Positions 24,789 to 33,472 of a stretch of 64,000 bases of DNA are shown here, one piece after another. This DNA is from Bacteroidales bacterium (GTDB taxonomy: Bacteria; Bacteroidota; Bacteroidia; Bacteroidales; F082). The stretch covers positions 1-64,000 of the forward strand of contig JAFYNJ010000002.1 of the NCBI GenBank assembly GCA_017549805.1. The letters are read 5' to 3'. How positions within the stretch are numbered: the first letter of the stretch is position 1; every line of letters starts with the position of its first letter. The position numbers were made by a program, and so were the translations under genes. The notes under the pieces were generated by a model. That model saw only the letters and a program-made list of their open reading frames with translations. It searched no databases and was not told the DNA's origin.

Positions 24789-26144
24789 TCAAATTTCGTT
24801 AATTATTTCTTCAAAACTTCGTTCGTCCTCGGCGCCATTCATCTTTTCCTGCTTGATACGGTACTTACGGCGGGCATAGGAATTAGTCTGCAAATTCATC
24901 ATGATGGAGATTACCTGGTTGCTGAATCCTTGACGGGTGAGGCTGCATATTTGCAAGTCGGTTTTCGTCAAGATGGGATAACGCTCCAAGAGTTTCTTGG
25001 TGAAGCCACCGTAAAGCATATCGATCAACTCCAGATAATCGTTCCATTCGCTTTCATCGAGATTGAAATCCACCGTGTTTCCGGTTATCTTTTCCGAAAG
25101 GGCCCATGCCGTCACAAAAACCTTGTTTTTTTTCATGGCGACATCCAGTTGATGCTGGCTTTCTTCGTCTTTGAGTTTGTTTTTCAAGGTTTTCTGACGC
25201 AAGAGCAAGAGTGTCACCACCAAGGCGACGGCCAACAAGCCCAACACCAAATACAGGTAAACCAATTTTAGTTTCTGCTCAGCTTGCAGGGTGTTTTTCT
25301 GCATTTCAAGATCGTAATCTCGCTTGATGTGTTGCATCTCTTCGTTGCGTTGTTCCCCATGGGCTTGCATCATGTTTTCGTTATACTTCTTATAGCATTC
25401 CAAAGCCTTTGGGTAATTCTTTTGAAGCTCATAAATCTGATACAAGCCTTGATAGGCTGGCATCCTGACGCCCGCTTTCTCACTTTCAGTAGCCAGATTC
25501 AGGTATTCGATGGCGAGCTTGTCGTTTTCAAGATAATAATAGGCCATGCCCAGAGTCAGATGACAAAGGTCGGGACGAGCACCATTTTCCAAGGCTTCCG
25601 TCACCGTTTCGATGGCTTTAGGGTAGTCCTCTTGCTCCATCAAGACATCACGGCCGAGTTCGAGCAGGATTTCATTATACAGCTGCTTGTTTTTCTGGGT
25701 TTGTGCAAGTTGCAACGCCTCCTCATAATACGCCTCGGCTTGATCCACCTGATGCAATGAGGCCGCCACTCTGCCTGCATGCTGCAAGGCTTCCGTTAAC
25801 AAGACCGTGCCTGGCAAAGAACGGAGAATCTCAATGGCATCCCGATGCAGACGAAGAGCTTCTTCCTTTAATCCATGTTTCCAATAACGGGTACCCAATT
25901 GGTCTTCGATTTGTGCTTTCAGGCGTTTTACATCCTGCAACTCCTGATCGCATGATTCCAATTCAAGGAGTGCTTGGGTATATGTCTCAGCAGCAGCTAC
26001 GGATTGGTCCGAATCGGACAGTGCCAGACCTTCTTCATACAATGCCTTCGCGTTCTCATATTGTCTGGCTCCACGGTTGCAACCCGCCGCAAACAGCAAT
26101 ATGCCAATCAAAAAAATGACAAAATATGGCTTTTTCGATCTCAT
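24789..26144 (-). CDS. TPR-transmembrane-HTH regulator, copy 1
   Basis: A 451-residue membrane protein of Bacteroidota one-component type. It has a lipoprotein-like or uncleaved N-terminal signal (FLIGILLFAAGCNRG), periplasmic TPR repeats (about residues 25-270, e.g. AKALYEEGLALSDSDQSVAAAETYTQAL), a membrane helix near 290-312 (LVYLYLVLGLLAVALVVTLLLL), a coiled coil, and a C-terminal helix-turn-helix of LuxR-like form (LTKTDLQICSLTRQGFSNQVISIMMN then YARRKYRIKQEKM). It resembles response-regulator-free sensors that act on nearby genes. It is strongly similar, domain by domain, to the protein at 27521. The downstream gene is a T9SS protein, so it may regulate that gene. Confidence 0.8.
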   Translation of the reverse strand: MRSKKPYFVIFLIGILLFAAGCNRGARQYENAKALYEEGLALSDSDQSVAAAETYTQALLELESCDQELQDVKRLKAQIEDQLGTRYWKHGLKEEALRLHRDAIEILRSLPGTVLLTEALQHAGRVAASLHQVDQAEAYYEEALQLAQTQKNKQLYNEILLELGRDVLMEQEDYPKAIETVTEALENGARPDLCHLTLGMAYYYLENDKLAIEYLNLATESEKAGVRMPAYQGLYQIYELQKNYPKALECYKKYNENMMQAHGEQRNEEMQHIKRDYDLEMQKNTLQAEQKLKLVYLYLVLGLLAVALVVTLLLLRQKTLKNKLKDEESQHQLDVAMKKNKVFVTAWALSEKITGNTVDFNLDESEWNDYLELIDMLYGGFTKKLLERYPILTKTDLQICSLTRQGFSNQVISIMMNLQTNSYARRKYRIKQEKMNGAEDERSFEEIINEI

Positions 26145-26148
26145 GATG

Positions 26149-26156
26149 CAAAGATA
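26149..26156 (-). promoter_or_regulatory. -7 promoter element for TPR regulator copy 1
   Basis: Minus-strand TATCTTTG is only 5 bp upstream of the ATG at 26144. The transcript would start at or inside the start codon, so a nearly leaderless mRNA is possible. Confidence 0.4.
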
Positions 26157-26257
26157 ATCCGAAAATACCTCTTGTCAATACCCCCGAGAGGGCATCGCTA
26201 TCAAAAAGTCATAAAATATTTTTATAACTTATTGAAAATCAATAATGATTGAAAAGT

Positions 26258-26279
26258 GGTAGCTATCAGATAGCTATCA
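26258..26279. repeat. Possible REP remnant
   Basis: TAGCTATCAGATAGCTATCAG resembles the TAGCTATATAGCTATC tail of the REP units near 8.3 kb. It contains the stop codon of the ATPase gene. No flanking GCATCC hairpin is preserved, so the link is weak. Confidence 0.3.
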
Positions 26280-27401
26280 GAAAAGCACTCTTTTTAACCA
26301 TAATTGAAGAACAGGATCGCCTATTTCGACACCTTTTTCGGTATATTCAATCAATTCTTTGTCAACCAATGATTTTTTCAAACGAGCCACATTGGAAGGA
26401 ACGCCAAAGTCGAAGGATTCACGAACTTCTTTTTCGTTGAAACCATTATTTACCCCATACAAAATGGCCCTGAGGAAATTCAGTTGATAGGATGTTAACG
26501 ACTGGGTCTGTTCGATGAAGATGCTTGAGTTTTGTGAGATCAGGTCTTCAACGGCCGTAGTTAAAATCTCCTCAGTTACCTCATTTTCGGTAAGAAGCAA
26601 TGTGTTGTAGGCCAGCTGTTGCACATAGGAAGAGTGATATTCTACGGTCTCGCACAATTGTTGAATCAAGTGGTCGGCAATGTGTTTCCCTTCCAATTTG
26701 AAACGTTCAGCAATGTAAGCCGTCCAATCTTTAAGTGGAATGGGCTTAAGGTATTGCGTTTCGCCAAACTTATAAAATGGATAGCTCTTCTTTTGAAACA
26801 GGTTGGTCATCATGTGCATCTTGCTGCCATAGAGGCAATAGGACACGTTGTTTTGATGCTGCCAAACCGACCTCATGCGTTTCTGGACGGTCAATGAATC
26901 AGGAAACTCTCCTACTTGCTGGAATTCGTCGATACAAATCAAAATATGGCAACCTTTCCTTTGGGTGATAATCTCAGGAAGCTGAAGCACTTCTTCCGGT
27001 GCGTGCGTTTTGGCGGTAATGCCTAAGGATAATGAATATTCGGAAAGAGGATCTGGCGACATGGAGATTTTAGGGGCCAATCTCTCGATAAAGCCTTTGG
27101 CTAAGTCTTTCCATTCCTCCATCCTCGAAGCGGTCTGTTTCAAAATAGCTTCCGAAAACACATTATAAAAGTCGTATTCGTTACGGCACGAAAATATGTC
27201 CATCTTAACAACCAATAGCTCTTTGGAAGCCACTAGACCAGCCACTTTGTTCACCAAAGAAGTTTTACCCCACCGCCGAGGTGAAATCAATATGGTGTTT
27301 ACACCATATTTAAAGTTTGTGGCAAGACGGTTGATTTCCTCTTCCCTGCCAATAAAATGGCTGTCTCCTACAGGAATCCCAAAAATAAAAGGTTTATCCA
27401 T
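26277..27401 (-). CDS. AAA-type ATPase with C-terminal winged helix
   Basis: A 374-residue P-loop ATPase of the archaeal-type ATPase_2/MNS group (STAND-like). It contains FIGREEEINRL at the N-terminus, Walker A SPRRWGKTSL (residues about 40-49), Walker B HILICIDEFQQV (about 155-166), the sensor-like segment CLYGSKMHMMTNLF, and a lid. The C-terminus (about 300-374) reads SYQLNFLRAILYGV and ARLKKSLVDKELIEY, a winged-helix-like domain. The family is common in Bacteroidota, and its function is not settled. It stands between the two copies of the TPR-regulator/T9SS module. Its promoter overlaps a set of three 12-bp palindromes spaced by 15 bp, which suggests specific, possibly auto-regulatory control. 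Confidence 0.8.
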   Translation of the reverse strand: MDKPFIFGIPVGDSHFIGREEEINRLATNFKYGVNTILISPRRWGKTSLVNKVAGLVASKELLVVKMDIFSCRNEYDFYNVFSEAILKQTASRMEEWKDLAKGFIERLAPKISMSPDPLSEYSLSLGITAKTHAPEEVLQLPEIITQRKGCHILICIDEFQQVGEFPDSLTVQKRMRSVWQHQNNVSYCLYGSKMHMMTNLFQKKSYPFYKFGETQYLKPIPLKDWTAYIAERFKLEGKHIADHLIQQLCETVEYHSSYVQQLAYNTLLLTENEVTEEILTTAVEDLISQNSSIFIEQTQSLTSYQLNFLRAILYGVNNGFNEKEVRESFDFGVPSNVARLKKSLVDKELIEYTEKGVEIGDPVLQLWLKRVLF

Positions 27402-27416
27402 TGCCTATTTTTTCGG

Positions 27417-27424
27417 CAAAGATA
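27417..27424 (-). promoter_or_regulatory. -7 promoter element for the ATPase gene
   Basis: Minus-strand TATCTTTG, 16 bp upstream of the ATG. The nearest palindrome (27443-27454) lies 19 bp further upstream and so overlaps the expected -33 region. Confidence 0.55.
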
Positions 27425-27442
27425 ACACTATTTGCATTATTT

Positions 27443-27484
27443 CACAAGGTTGTGTTTCACAAATTTGTGAAACACAAATTTGTG
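27443..27484. promoter_or_regulatory. Triple palindromic operator, 15-bp period
   Basis: Three 12-bp inverted repeats start at 27443, 27458 and 27473: CACAAGGTTGTG, CACAAATTTGTG and CACAAATTTGTG. Each is followed by a 3-bp spacer of T or A only. The second lies in the perfect 18-bp palindrome TTTCACAAATTTGTGAAA. They sit just upstream of the ATPase -7 element, overlapping the -33 position, as expected for cooperative binding of a dimeric regulator. Confidence 0.75.
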
Positions 27485-27520
27485 AAATATATAATTTATT
27501 GAAAATCAATAAATATAATA

Positions 27521-28870
27521 TTAGATTTCATTGATTATTTCCTCGAAACTCCTATCGTCTTCCAAGCCATTCATTTTCTCCTGCTTGATGCGTGACTTGC
27601 GACGGGCGTAAGAAGCGGTTTGTTGGTTCATCAGGATGGAGATGACCTGGTTGCTGAAGCCTTGTTTGGTGAGGCAACATATCTGCAGATCGCCCTTCGT
27701 CAGAGTTGGGTATTTAGCCAAGAGCTTTTTGGTGAAATCACCGTAAACCACATCGACAAGTTCCATGAAATCATCCCAGTCGTTTTCCTTAAGTTCAAAT
27801 TCCAAGGTACTTGCCGTGATTTGTTCCGTCAAGGCCAAAGCTGTAATATATACCTTGTTTTTCTTCAAGGCAACCTCCAGTTGGTTCTTTGCCTCCTCGG
27901 TCCTAAGCCTTTCTTTCAACGACCTTTGGCGCATCAGCAGCAACGTCACGACGAACGCCACCGCCAGTAAGCCCAACAGGATATAAAGACGTAGGCTTTT
28001 GATACGCTGTTCAGCTTGTATCGAGTATTTCTGCAACTGCAAGTCATAGTCCGATTTGATGCGTTGCATCTCTCTGGTGTTCAACTCTTTGTCGGCTTGA
28101 ATCATATTTTCGTCATAAAGCTCGTGGGCTTCCAATGCATCTTCGTAGTCATCATTCGCCAAATGGATGTAATACATGCCTTGGTATGCCGACATACGAA
28201 GACTGGCTTTCTTGCTTTGAATGGCATTTTCGAGATGTTGCAAAGCCGACTCGTTGTCCTCGAGATAATAGTAGGCAAGGCCGATGACCAGATGGCAAAA
28301 GCAAGTGTCCACCTTTTCGGAAAAGGCTTCCGTGGCGGTTTCAATGGCTTTCTCATATTCACCGCCCTCCAAATAGAGGTCATGGGCCATCTCCATATAG
28401 GTTTCATTGATGAAATCGTTGTCATCCAATGCCTTGGCAATTTGCAAAGCCTCTCGGTAATTGTTTCCAGCATCTTCAATCCGACCCAAAGAGGAGGTGA
28501 CACGACCCATATTGCGAAGCGCTTTCATCAGCAGGGGCTGATCGTCAAGCTGCCGAAAGAGTTTTACCGCATCTTGATGAAGCACCAGGGCATCGTCCTT
28601 CAAGCCATGTTTCCAATACATGGCACCGAGGTTGTCATCCAACTGCCCCAACAGGCGTTTTACTTCTATCTTCGAGGTGTCGCAATGGTTGAGCGTCAAC
28701 AGTGCCTGACTGAAAGAAACCGCCGCAGCTTCAGTGTTTTTCACTGTACGAAACTCAAGTCCTTTCTGAAAGAGCGCTTCCGCTTCCTCATAGTAATGCT
28801 CACTGCGGTGGCAAGCCGAAAGACTAAAACACAGCAACAGCAAGATAAGGTTTAAATAGTTGCTCTTCAT
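27521..28870 (-). CDS. TPR-transmembrane-HTH regulator, copy 2
   Basis: A 449-residue paralogue of the 24789 protein with the same plan: signal or lipoprotein start (YLNLILLLLCFSLSACHRSE with lipobox LSAC), TPR repeats (about 25-265), a membrane helix near 290-310 (LRLYILLGLLAVAFVVTLLL), and a LuxR-like C-terminal helix-turn-helix (LTKGDLQICCLTKQGFSNQVISILMN and YARRKSRIKQEKM). Both end with the same SFEEIINEI. Its ATG overlaps the stop of the upstream T9SS gene (ATGA at 28867-28870), so the regulator and secreted protein are translated together. The gene order relative to its T9SS partner is reversed compared with copy 1. Confidence 0.8.
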   Translation of the reverse strand: MKSNYLNLILLLLCFSLSACHRSEHYYEEAEALFQKGLEFRTVKNTEAAAVSFSQALLTLNHCDTSKIEVKRLLGQLDDNLGAMYWKHGLKDDALVLHQDAVKLFRQLDDQPLLMKALRNMGRVTSSLGRIEDAGNNYREALQIAKALDDNDFINETYMEMAHDLYLEGGEYEKAIETATEAFSEKVDTCFCHLVIGLAYYYLEDNESALQHLENAIQSKKASLRMSAYQGMYYIHLANDDYEDALEAHELYDENMIQADKELNTREMQRIKSDYDLQLQKYSIQAEQRIKSLRLYILLGLLAVAFVVTLLLMRQRSLKERLRTEEAKNQLEVALKKNKVYITALALTEQITASTLEFELKENDWDDFMELVDVVYGDFTKKLLAKYPTLTKGDLQICCLTKQGFSNQVISILMNQQTASYARRKSRIKQEKMNGLEDDRSFEEIINEI

Positions 28871-31770
28871 CGCTTTACGAATTTAATGGTTTTTTCACCC
28901 AAATCAAGGAAATACATTCCTGGAAGCAACGTCGAAACGTCAATTATAGAATTAGACATCGATCTCACCATCACTATTTGGCCCATCAAGTTCATGATAC
29001 GGCATTCCGTTGAAGGTGTCGCACACACCGTCTCCACGTGCAACAGGCCATCGGTGGGATTAGGATAGATCACAAAACCGCTTTCTAAGGGATCGTCAAC
29101 TCCGTAATGTAGTTCGGCATAGATGGCATCGCAGTCGTCGTTGTTGGTTTTCAGAATCAGATCACCGTCAAGCCAATAGCAACGCAGGCCTTCCACTCGG
29201 TAACCTTTACCTTGCGACATCATTTTTTCAGGAAAGAAACTAGAGGTATGGCCAATGGTGCTCAAGAGGTTTCCATTGAAGGTGTCGTTAGGGTCGGCGA
29301 TAGTCAGTTTCTTGTATGGAATCCCATCGATGTATTGCATCTCAGACTCATAGACCTTTGTGGTAATGGTTCCGTTATCCACTTCGATAGTCCATTCGTC
29401 GCCCACTTCCGCTGCGAAATCATACAATATGGTGAATCTTCCTAAGGTTTTGTTCCACCAATATACAACACCGTTTTCTTCATAGACATATTCATGTGTC
29501 ACTATGTTTACTGTGCGTTTATCATAGATGGTGTTGGTGCGGACAATGACTTTCGGTCGTTTATTGCCAATGGTTGTATCACCTACACATTGCAGGTGTT
29601 GATAGGTGATGCCGCCCTCCTCGTTTTGGATTTGGTAGTACCATTCCGCGCCCACGAAGATAAGGCCATCGGTGCCAAAAACAGGATACCCATCGTTCTC
29701 ATAGGGTTCAGTGTCCATTCTGAAGACCGAGCTGCCGTTGTTGAGCTGTTGGACGAAAGCTTCTGTTTTCATGTAGTCGTTATCAAGCGGGAGGCCGAAA
29801 CCATCGTCGGGGGCAACGGATCTGTCGAAGAAGCAGTTCCTGACGATGGTCATGTTGGTGTTTTGGGTGAGGATGCCCCCTTTGTGTTGTGTGTTGATAG
29901 CACCCACATGATAGCAATTCTTGATTAAAAGCGTGTTGCCGACTTCCGATAGGCCCAAGATTCCGCCACCATAATACGCATGGTTTCCGCCGTTTGCACC
30001 AACCGTGTTAATCGTATCGTTGCTATAACAGTTCAGTATGCATAAAGTGTCAATGCTCTTCACGAATCCAGCGATTCCACCATAAACAAAATCACCAGAC
30101 TCAACCCATGTGCTTGGATCAGGACATACTCTTGACATATGGCCTCTGCTGAAGCAGTTCTCGATATGTATCACTCCCATGCCTTCACAATTACTTTGGC
30201 ATGTCGCTACTATTCCACCGGCAATGGAACCAGCATCATCCATGCCTCCGATAAAACCGCAATTGAACACACCAGTATGGGAATCACCGATGGAATCACA
30301 ACTCAAAATACCTACGATACCTCCGATATTCTTGGAATAGCCTTGATAGTCGTTGTTAAACTTGATTCGGGCGGTACATTGCTCAATTCGGGTTTGCTCA
30401 GCCATGGCCACGATACCACCGCCAATGTTACTATGAATCGTTCCTGAAGTGTGGCAATTGTATAGGGTTGATTTCTCAGCTTTTCCCACAACGCCTCCGG
30501 TAGTCTTGCCATTGTATGGGTTGGCAAGCAAATCGTTTATGGTCAAGTTACAAATGGAAGCATTCGAAATGATGCCAAACAGTCCCATGTAGTTAACGGT
30601 TGTGTAATTCACCTTGGAAATTTCATGCCCGTTTCCATCGAATTGGCCGCAAAAACAACTATAATAATAATAATGGCCATTTATTGGATGTTGATAATAG
30701 TGTGGAGAGGAAACAAGACCGTCATATTCTTCTTCATTAATGATGTTATATTTACCAATTGGAGTCCATGAAATCGCTCCCTTCCCTAAATTAACGTCAA
30801 TGACCATTTTGAAGCAGGTGTCCTGATAGGCGTAAACATCGTAGAAATGATAGATTGGAATAGGAATACCACCTGCGCTATAGCCAGTATCAACCACAAG
30901 ATTTAACTTCTCGTTGATCGACTTGGCCAGCCATGCCAAATTCTCGGCAGATTCGATGAGATAAGGGTCGTCGGTGGTGCCGCTACCCTTGGTCCAAGAC
31001 TCGGCATTGCCCGTCCAAACGGACTTTTCTACCGTATGGCTGGCAAAGCGCGACCAACCTGGCGCGGTTTGGTAGGCTTCTTTCCTGTCGTAAGGCACAT
31101 TGACCGTAATCCATGTTGGGATTTCGTCGAAGGCATTGGCTGCCGTTGATGGAACGTTTTTCGCCTTAATGCTGATGGCATTAATAGAGATAACGCCTTT
31201 GAAGGCTTGTTCTCCAATAAATGACAAACGGGCAGGAAGCATCATCATTCCTCTGAAACCGGAGCAGTTGAGAAACGCTTGGCTACCAACGTATTGAATG
31301 GAGTCGGGAAGGGCAAGTTTGCCTGAAAAGGAAGAACACCCCGAAAAGGCTTCATCTTCAATCCGGGTCAGAACATTAGGAAAGACAAGGTTGCCGCTTA
31401 GGTTGGAGCAACTTTTGAAGGCACCCGCACCGATGGTCTGGATAGACTCAGGAAATTCGAATGTTCCACGCAAACCCGAACAACCACAGAAAGCATGGTC
31501 GTCGATGCCGACGAGAGTGTAATCTGTGCCATTATAAGTTATGGTATCCATAAGGACAAGTTTGCCTTCGGGTTTGTCATAGCCCCACCAATAGTTGTCG
31601 TTATGTTGGCAAGGATAGGTCACCACAATTTGATGGTTTTCCGTGTCCACAATACGATAGTAAATGTCGTAGCCTGTGGAATTAGTCACTGAAAAATCAA
31701 AATGCTGCTCTTGTGCGTTGGCATTCAGAGCCACTACGGCAAAGGATAGAAGTGCGAATATCTTTTTCAT
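28867..31770 (-). CDS. T9SS-secreted leucine-rich-repeat protein
   Basis: A 967-residue protein. I use the ATG at 31770 (MKKIFALLSFAVVALNANAQ), which gives a signal peptide and follows a TACTTTTG promoter; 18 more upstream codons would run through that promoter. Residues about 75-230 are BspA-type leucine-rich repeats (FCGCSGLRGTFEFPESIQTI, SCSNLSGNLVFPNVLTRIED). Residues about 270-690 contain right-handed beta-helix-type repeats with GLUG-like GGIVGILS and GGIAGFVK segments. A 220-residue module shared with the protein at 21886 follows (WYYQIQN, TNTIYDK, YWWNKTLGRF, LRCYWLDGDL). The type IX sorting domain ends the protein (FVIYPNPTDGLLHVET). Probably a surface-attached adhesin or binding protein. 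Confidence 0.82.
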   Translation of the reverse strand: MKKIFALLSFAVVALNANAQEQHFDFSVTNSTGYDIYYRIVDTENHQIVVTYPCQHNDNYWWGYDKPEGKLVLMDTITYNGTDYTLVGIDDHAFCGCSGLRGTFEFPESIQTIGAGAFKSCSNLSGNLVFPNVLTRIEDEAFSGCSSFSGKLALPDSIQYVGSQAFLNCSGFRGMMMLPARLSFIGEQAFKGVISINAISIKAKNVPSTAANAFDEIPTWITVNVPYDRKEAYQTAPGWSRFASHTVEKSVWTGNAESWTKGSGTTDDPYLIESAENLAWLAKSINEKLNLVVDTGYSAGGIPIPIYHFYDVYAYQDTCFKMVIDVNLGKGAISWTPIGKYNIINEEEYDGLVSSPHYYQHPINGHYYYYSCFCGQFDGNGHEISKVNYTTVNYMGLFGIISNASICNLTINDLLANPYNGKTTGGVVGKAEKSTLYNCHTSGTIHSNIGGGIVAMAEQTRIEQCTARIKFNNDYQGYSKNIGGIVGILSCDSIGDSHTGVFNCGFIGGMDDAGSIAGGIVATCQSNCEGMGVIHIENCFSRGHMSRVCPDPSTWVESGDFVYGGIAGFVKSIDTLCILNCYSNDTINTVGANGGNHAYYGGGILGLSEVGNTLLIKNCYHVGAINTQHKGGILTQNTNMTIVRNCFFDRSVAPDDGFGLPLDNDYMKTEAFVQQLNNGSSVFRMDTEPYENDGYPVFGTDGLIFVGAEWYYQIQNEEGGITYQHLQCVGDTTIGNKRPKVIVRTNTIYDKRTVNIVTHEYVYEENGVVYWWNKTLGRFTILYDFAAEVGDEWTIEVDNGTITTKVYESEMQYIDGIPYKKLTIADPNDTFNGNLLSTIGHTSSFFPEKMMSQGKGYRVEGLRCYWLDGDLILKTNNDDCDAIYAELHYGVDDPLESGFVIYPNPTDGLLHVETVCATPSTECRIMNLMGQIVMVRSMSNSIIDVSTLLPGMYFLDLGEKTIKFVKR

Positions 31771-31792
31771 GGTATCAGGATTAATAGCAATG

Positions 31793-31800
31793 CAAAAGTA
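31793..31800 (-). promoter_or_regulatory. -7 promoter element for the LRR protein operon
   Basis: Minus-strand TACTTTTG, 23 bp upstream of the ATG at 31770. It directly follows the glyS terminator hairpin. Confidence 0.5.
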
Positions 31801-31804
31801 CATG

Positions 31805-31842
31805 TAAAAACAAGCCCTTGTCAAGAGGTGACAAGGGCTTGT
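31805..31842 (-). terminator. Intrinsic terminator after glyS
   Basis: Perfect 13-bp stem ACAAGCCCTTGTC / GACAAGGGCTTGT with loop AAGAGGT on the plus strand. On the minus strand the stem is followed by a short T-run (TTTTT). It closes the glyS-side operon and lies about 90 bp downstream of the glyS stop. The other 31843-31934 bases are AT-rich, with nothing recognised. Confidence 0.8.
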
Positions 31843-31934
31843 CTATGGCAAATAGATAATAAAGGAATGTGATTTGATTGATTTTTAAATAATTAGAATT
31901 AAACAAATCTATGTATTATCTATTATATTGTCTA

Positions 31935-33458
31935 TCACTTCTTCGGCTTCAACTCGTCGAAGATCATGCTGCGCAGGTTGTCGATCGGGACACGCACCTG
32001 CTGCATCGTGTCGCGGTCGCGCACGGTGACGGTGTTGTCAACCAAGGTGTCGTTGTCAACGGTGACGCACATCGGGGTACCGATGGCATCCTGACGACGA
32101 TAACGTTTGCCGATGGAGTCCTTCTCCTCATATTGGCACATGAAGTCGAACTTCAGCGAGTCGATAATCTCGCGAGCTTTCTCCGGCAGACCGTCTTTCT
32201 TGACCAACGGCAGCACAGCGACCTTGTAAGGTGCAAGGATGGCCGGCAGCTTCAGCACCACACGCTCGGAGCCGTCTTCCAGCTTCTCTTCGGTGTAAGC
32301 ATTGCTGAACATGGCGAGGAACATACGGTCGAGGCCAATGGAGGTCTCGATGACGTAAGGCGTGTAGCTCTCGTTGGTGTCGGGATCGAAGTACTGAAGC
32401 TTCTTGCCCGAGTACTTGGCATGGGCCGAGAGGTCGAAATCGGTGCGGCTGTGGATGCCTTCCAGCTCCTTGAAGCCGAAGGGGAAGTCGAACTCGATGT
32501 CGGTGGCGGCATTGGCATAATGCGCCAACTTTTCATGGTCGTGGAAGCGGTATTTCTCGGCAGGCAGACCTAACGAGAGGTGCCAGTTGAGGCGCTCCTG
32601 TTTCCAGTGCTGGAACCACTCGAGTTCCGTGCCAGGACGGACGAAGAACTGCATCTCCATCTGTTCAAACTCGCGCATACGGAAGATGAACTGACGGGCC
32701 ACAATCTCATTGCGGAAGGCCTTGCCGGTCTGGGCAATGCCGAACGGAATCTTCATGCGGCCGGTCTTCTGCACGTTGAGGTAGTTGACAAAGATACCCT
32801 GAGCCGTCTCGGGACGCAGATAAATCGTATCGGAGCCGTCGGCCACGCTGCCCATCTTGGTGGCGAACATCAGGTTGAACTGACGCACGTCAGTCCAGTT
32901 GCGGGTGCCGCTGATGGGGCAGACAATCTCCAGGTCGAGGATGAGTTGCTTGATGGCATCAAGGTCGTTCTTCTCCATGGCGCCATACAGGCGGTGGCTG
33001 ATTTCCTCGATCTTGGCCTTGTGTTCCAATACGCGCGGGTTGGTGGTCACAAACTGCTCCTCATTGAAGGCATCGCCAAAGCGTTTACGAGCCTTTTCCA
33101 CCTCTTTATTAATTTTGTCTTCGATCTTGGCCATATAGTCTTCGACCAACACATCGGCACGGTAGCGTTTCTTCGAGTCACGGTTGTCGATCAACGGGTC
33201 GTTGAAAGCATCCACGTGACCCGATGCCTTCCAGGTGGTCGGATGCATGAAGATGGCGGCGTCAATACCCACGATGTTCTCATGCAGCTGCACCATGGCT
33301 TTCCACCAGTATTCACGGATGTTCTTCTTCAGCTCTACGCCGTTCTGGCCGTAGTCGTAAACAGCTGAAAGTCCGTCATAAATCTCGCTCGAAGGGAAAA
33401 TGAAGCCATATTCCTTGGCATGAGCGGTTATCTTCTTAAAGAAATCTTCCTGGTTCAT
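31935..33458 (-). CDS. glyS: Glycyl-tRNA synthetase (single-subunit type)
   Basis: A 507-residue class II aminoacyl-tRNA synthetase of the homodimeric, eukaryote/archaea-like form used in Bacteroidota (often named glyQS or GRS1). It charges tRNA-Gly. Visible signatures are the N-terminal FFKKITAHAKEYGFIFPSSE, the motif-1-side GVELKKNIREYWWKAMV, motif 2 FRNEIVARQFIFRMREFEQM, the motif-3-type GLDRMFLAMF, and RPETAQGIFVNY, a GlyRS hallmark. The anticodon-binding domain is C-terminal (about 390-507, starting LPAILAPYKVAVLPL). It lies 14 bp downstream of queA, likely in the same transcript, and ends before a strong terminator. Confidence 0.97.
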   Translation of the reverse strand: MNQEDFFKKITAHAKEYGFIFPSSEIYDGLSAVYDYGQNGVELKKNIREYWWKAMVQLHENIVGIDAAIFMHPTTWKASGHVDAFNDPLIDNRDSKKRYRADVLVEDYMAKIEDKINKEVEKARKRFGDAFNEEQFVTTNPRVLEHKAKIEEISHRLYGAMEKNDLDAIKQLILDLEIVCPISGTRNWTDVRQFNLMFATKMGSVADGSDTIYLRPETAQGIFVNYLNVQKTGRMKIPFGIAQTGKAFRNEIVARQFIFRMREFEQMEMQFFVRPGTELEWFQHWKQERLNWHLSLGLPAEKYRFHDHEKLAHYANAATDIEFDFPFGFKELEGIHSRTDFDLSAHAKYSGKKLQYFDPDTNESYTPYVIETSIGLDRMFLAMFSNAYTEEKLEDGSERVVLKLPAILAPYKVAVLPLVKKDGLPEKAREIIDSLKFDFMCQYEEKDSIGKRYRRQDAIGTPMCVTVDNDTLVDNTVTVRDRDTMQQVRVPIDNLRSMIFDELKPKK

Positions 33459-33472
33459 ATAAAATAGAGTAA

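Noticed and set aside
26170-26280. A second REP cluster near 26.2 kb
   Set aside because: The CCCCGAGAGGG and TAGCTATC pieces resemble REP parts, but no complete GCATCC...GGATGC hairpin is present. Only a possible remnant is listed.
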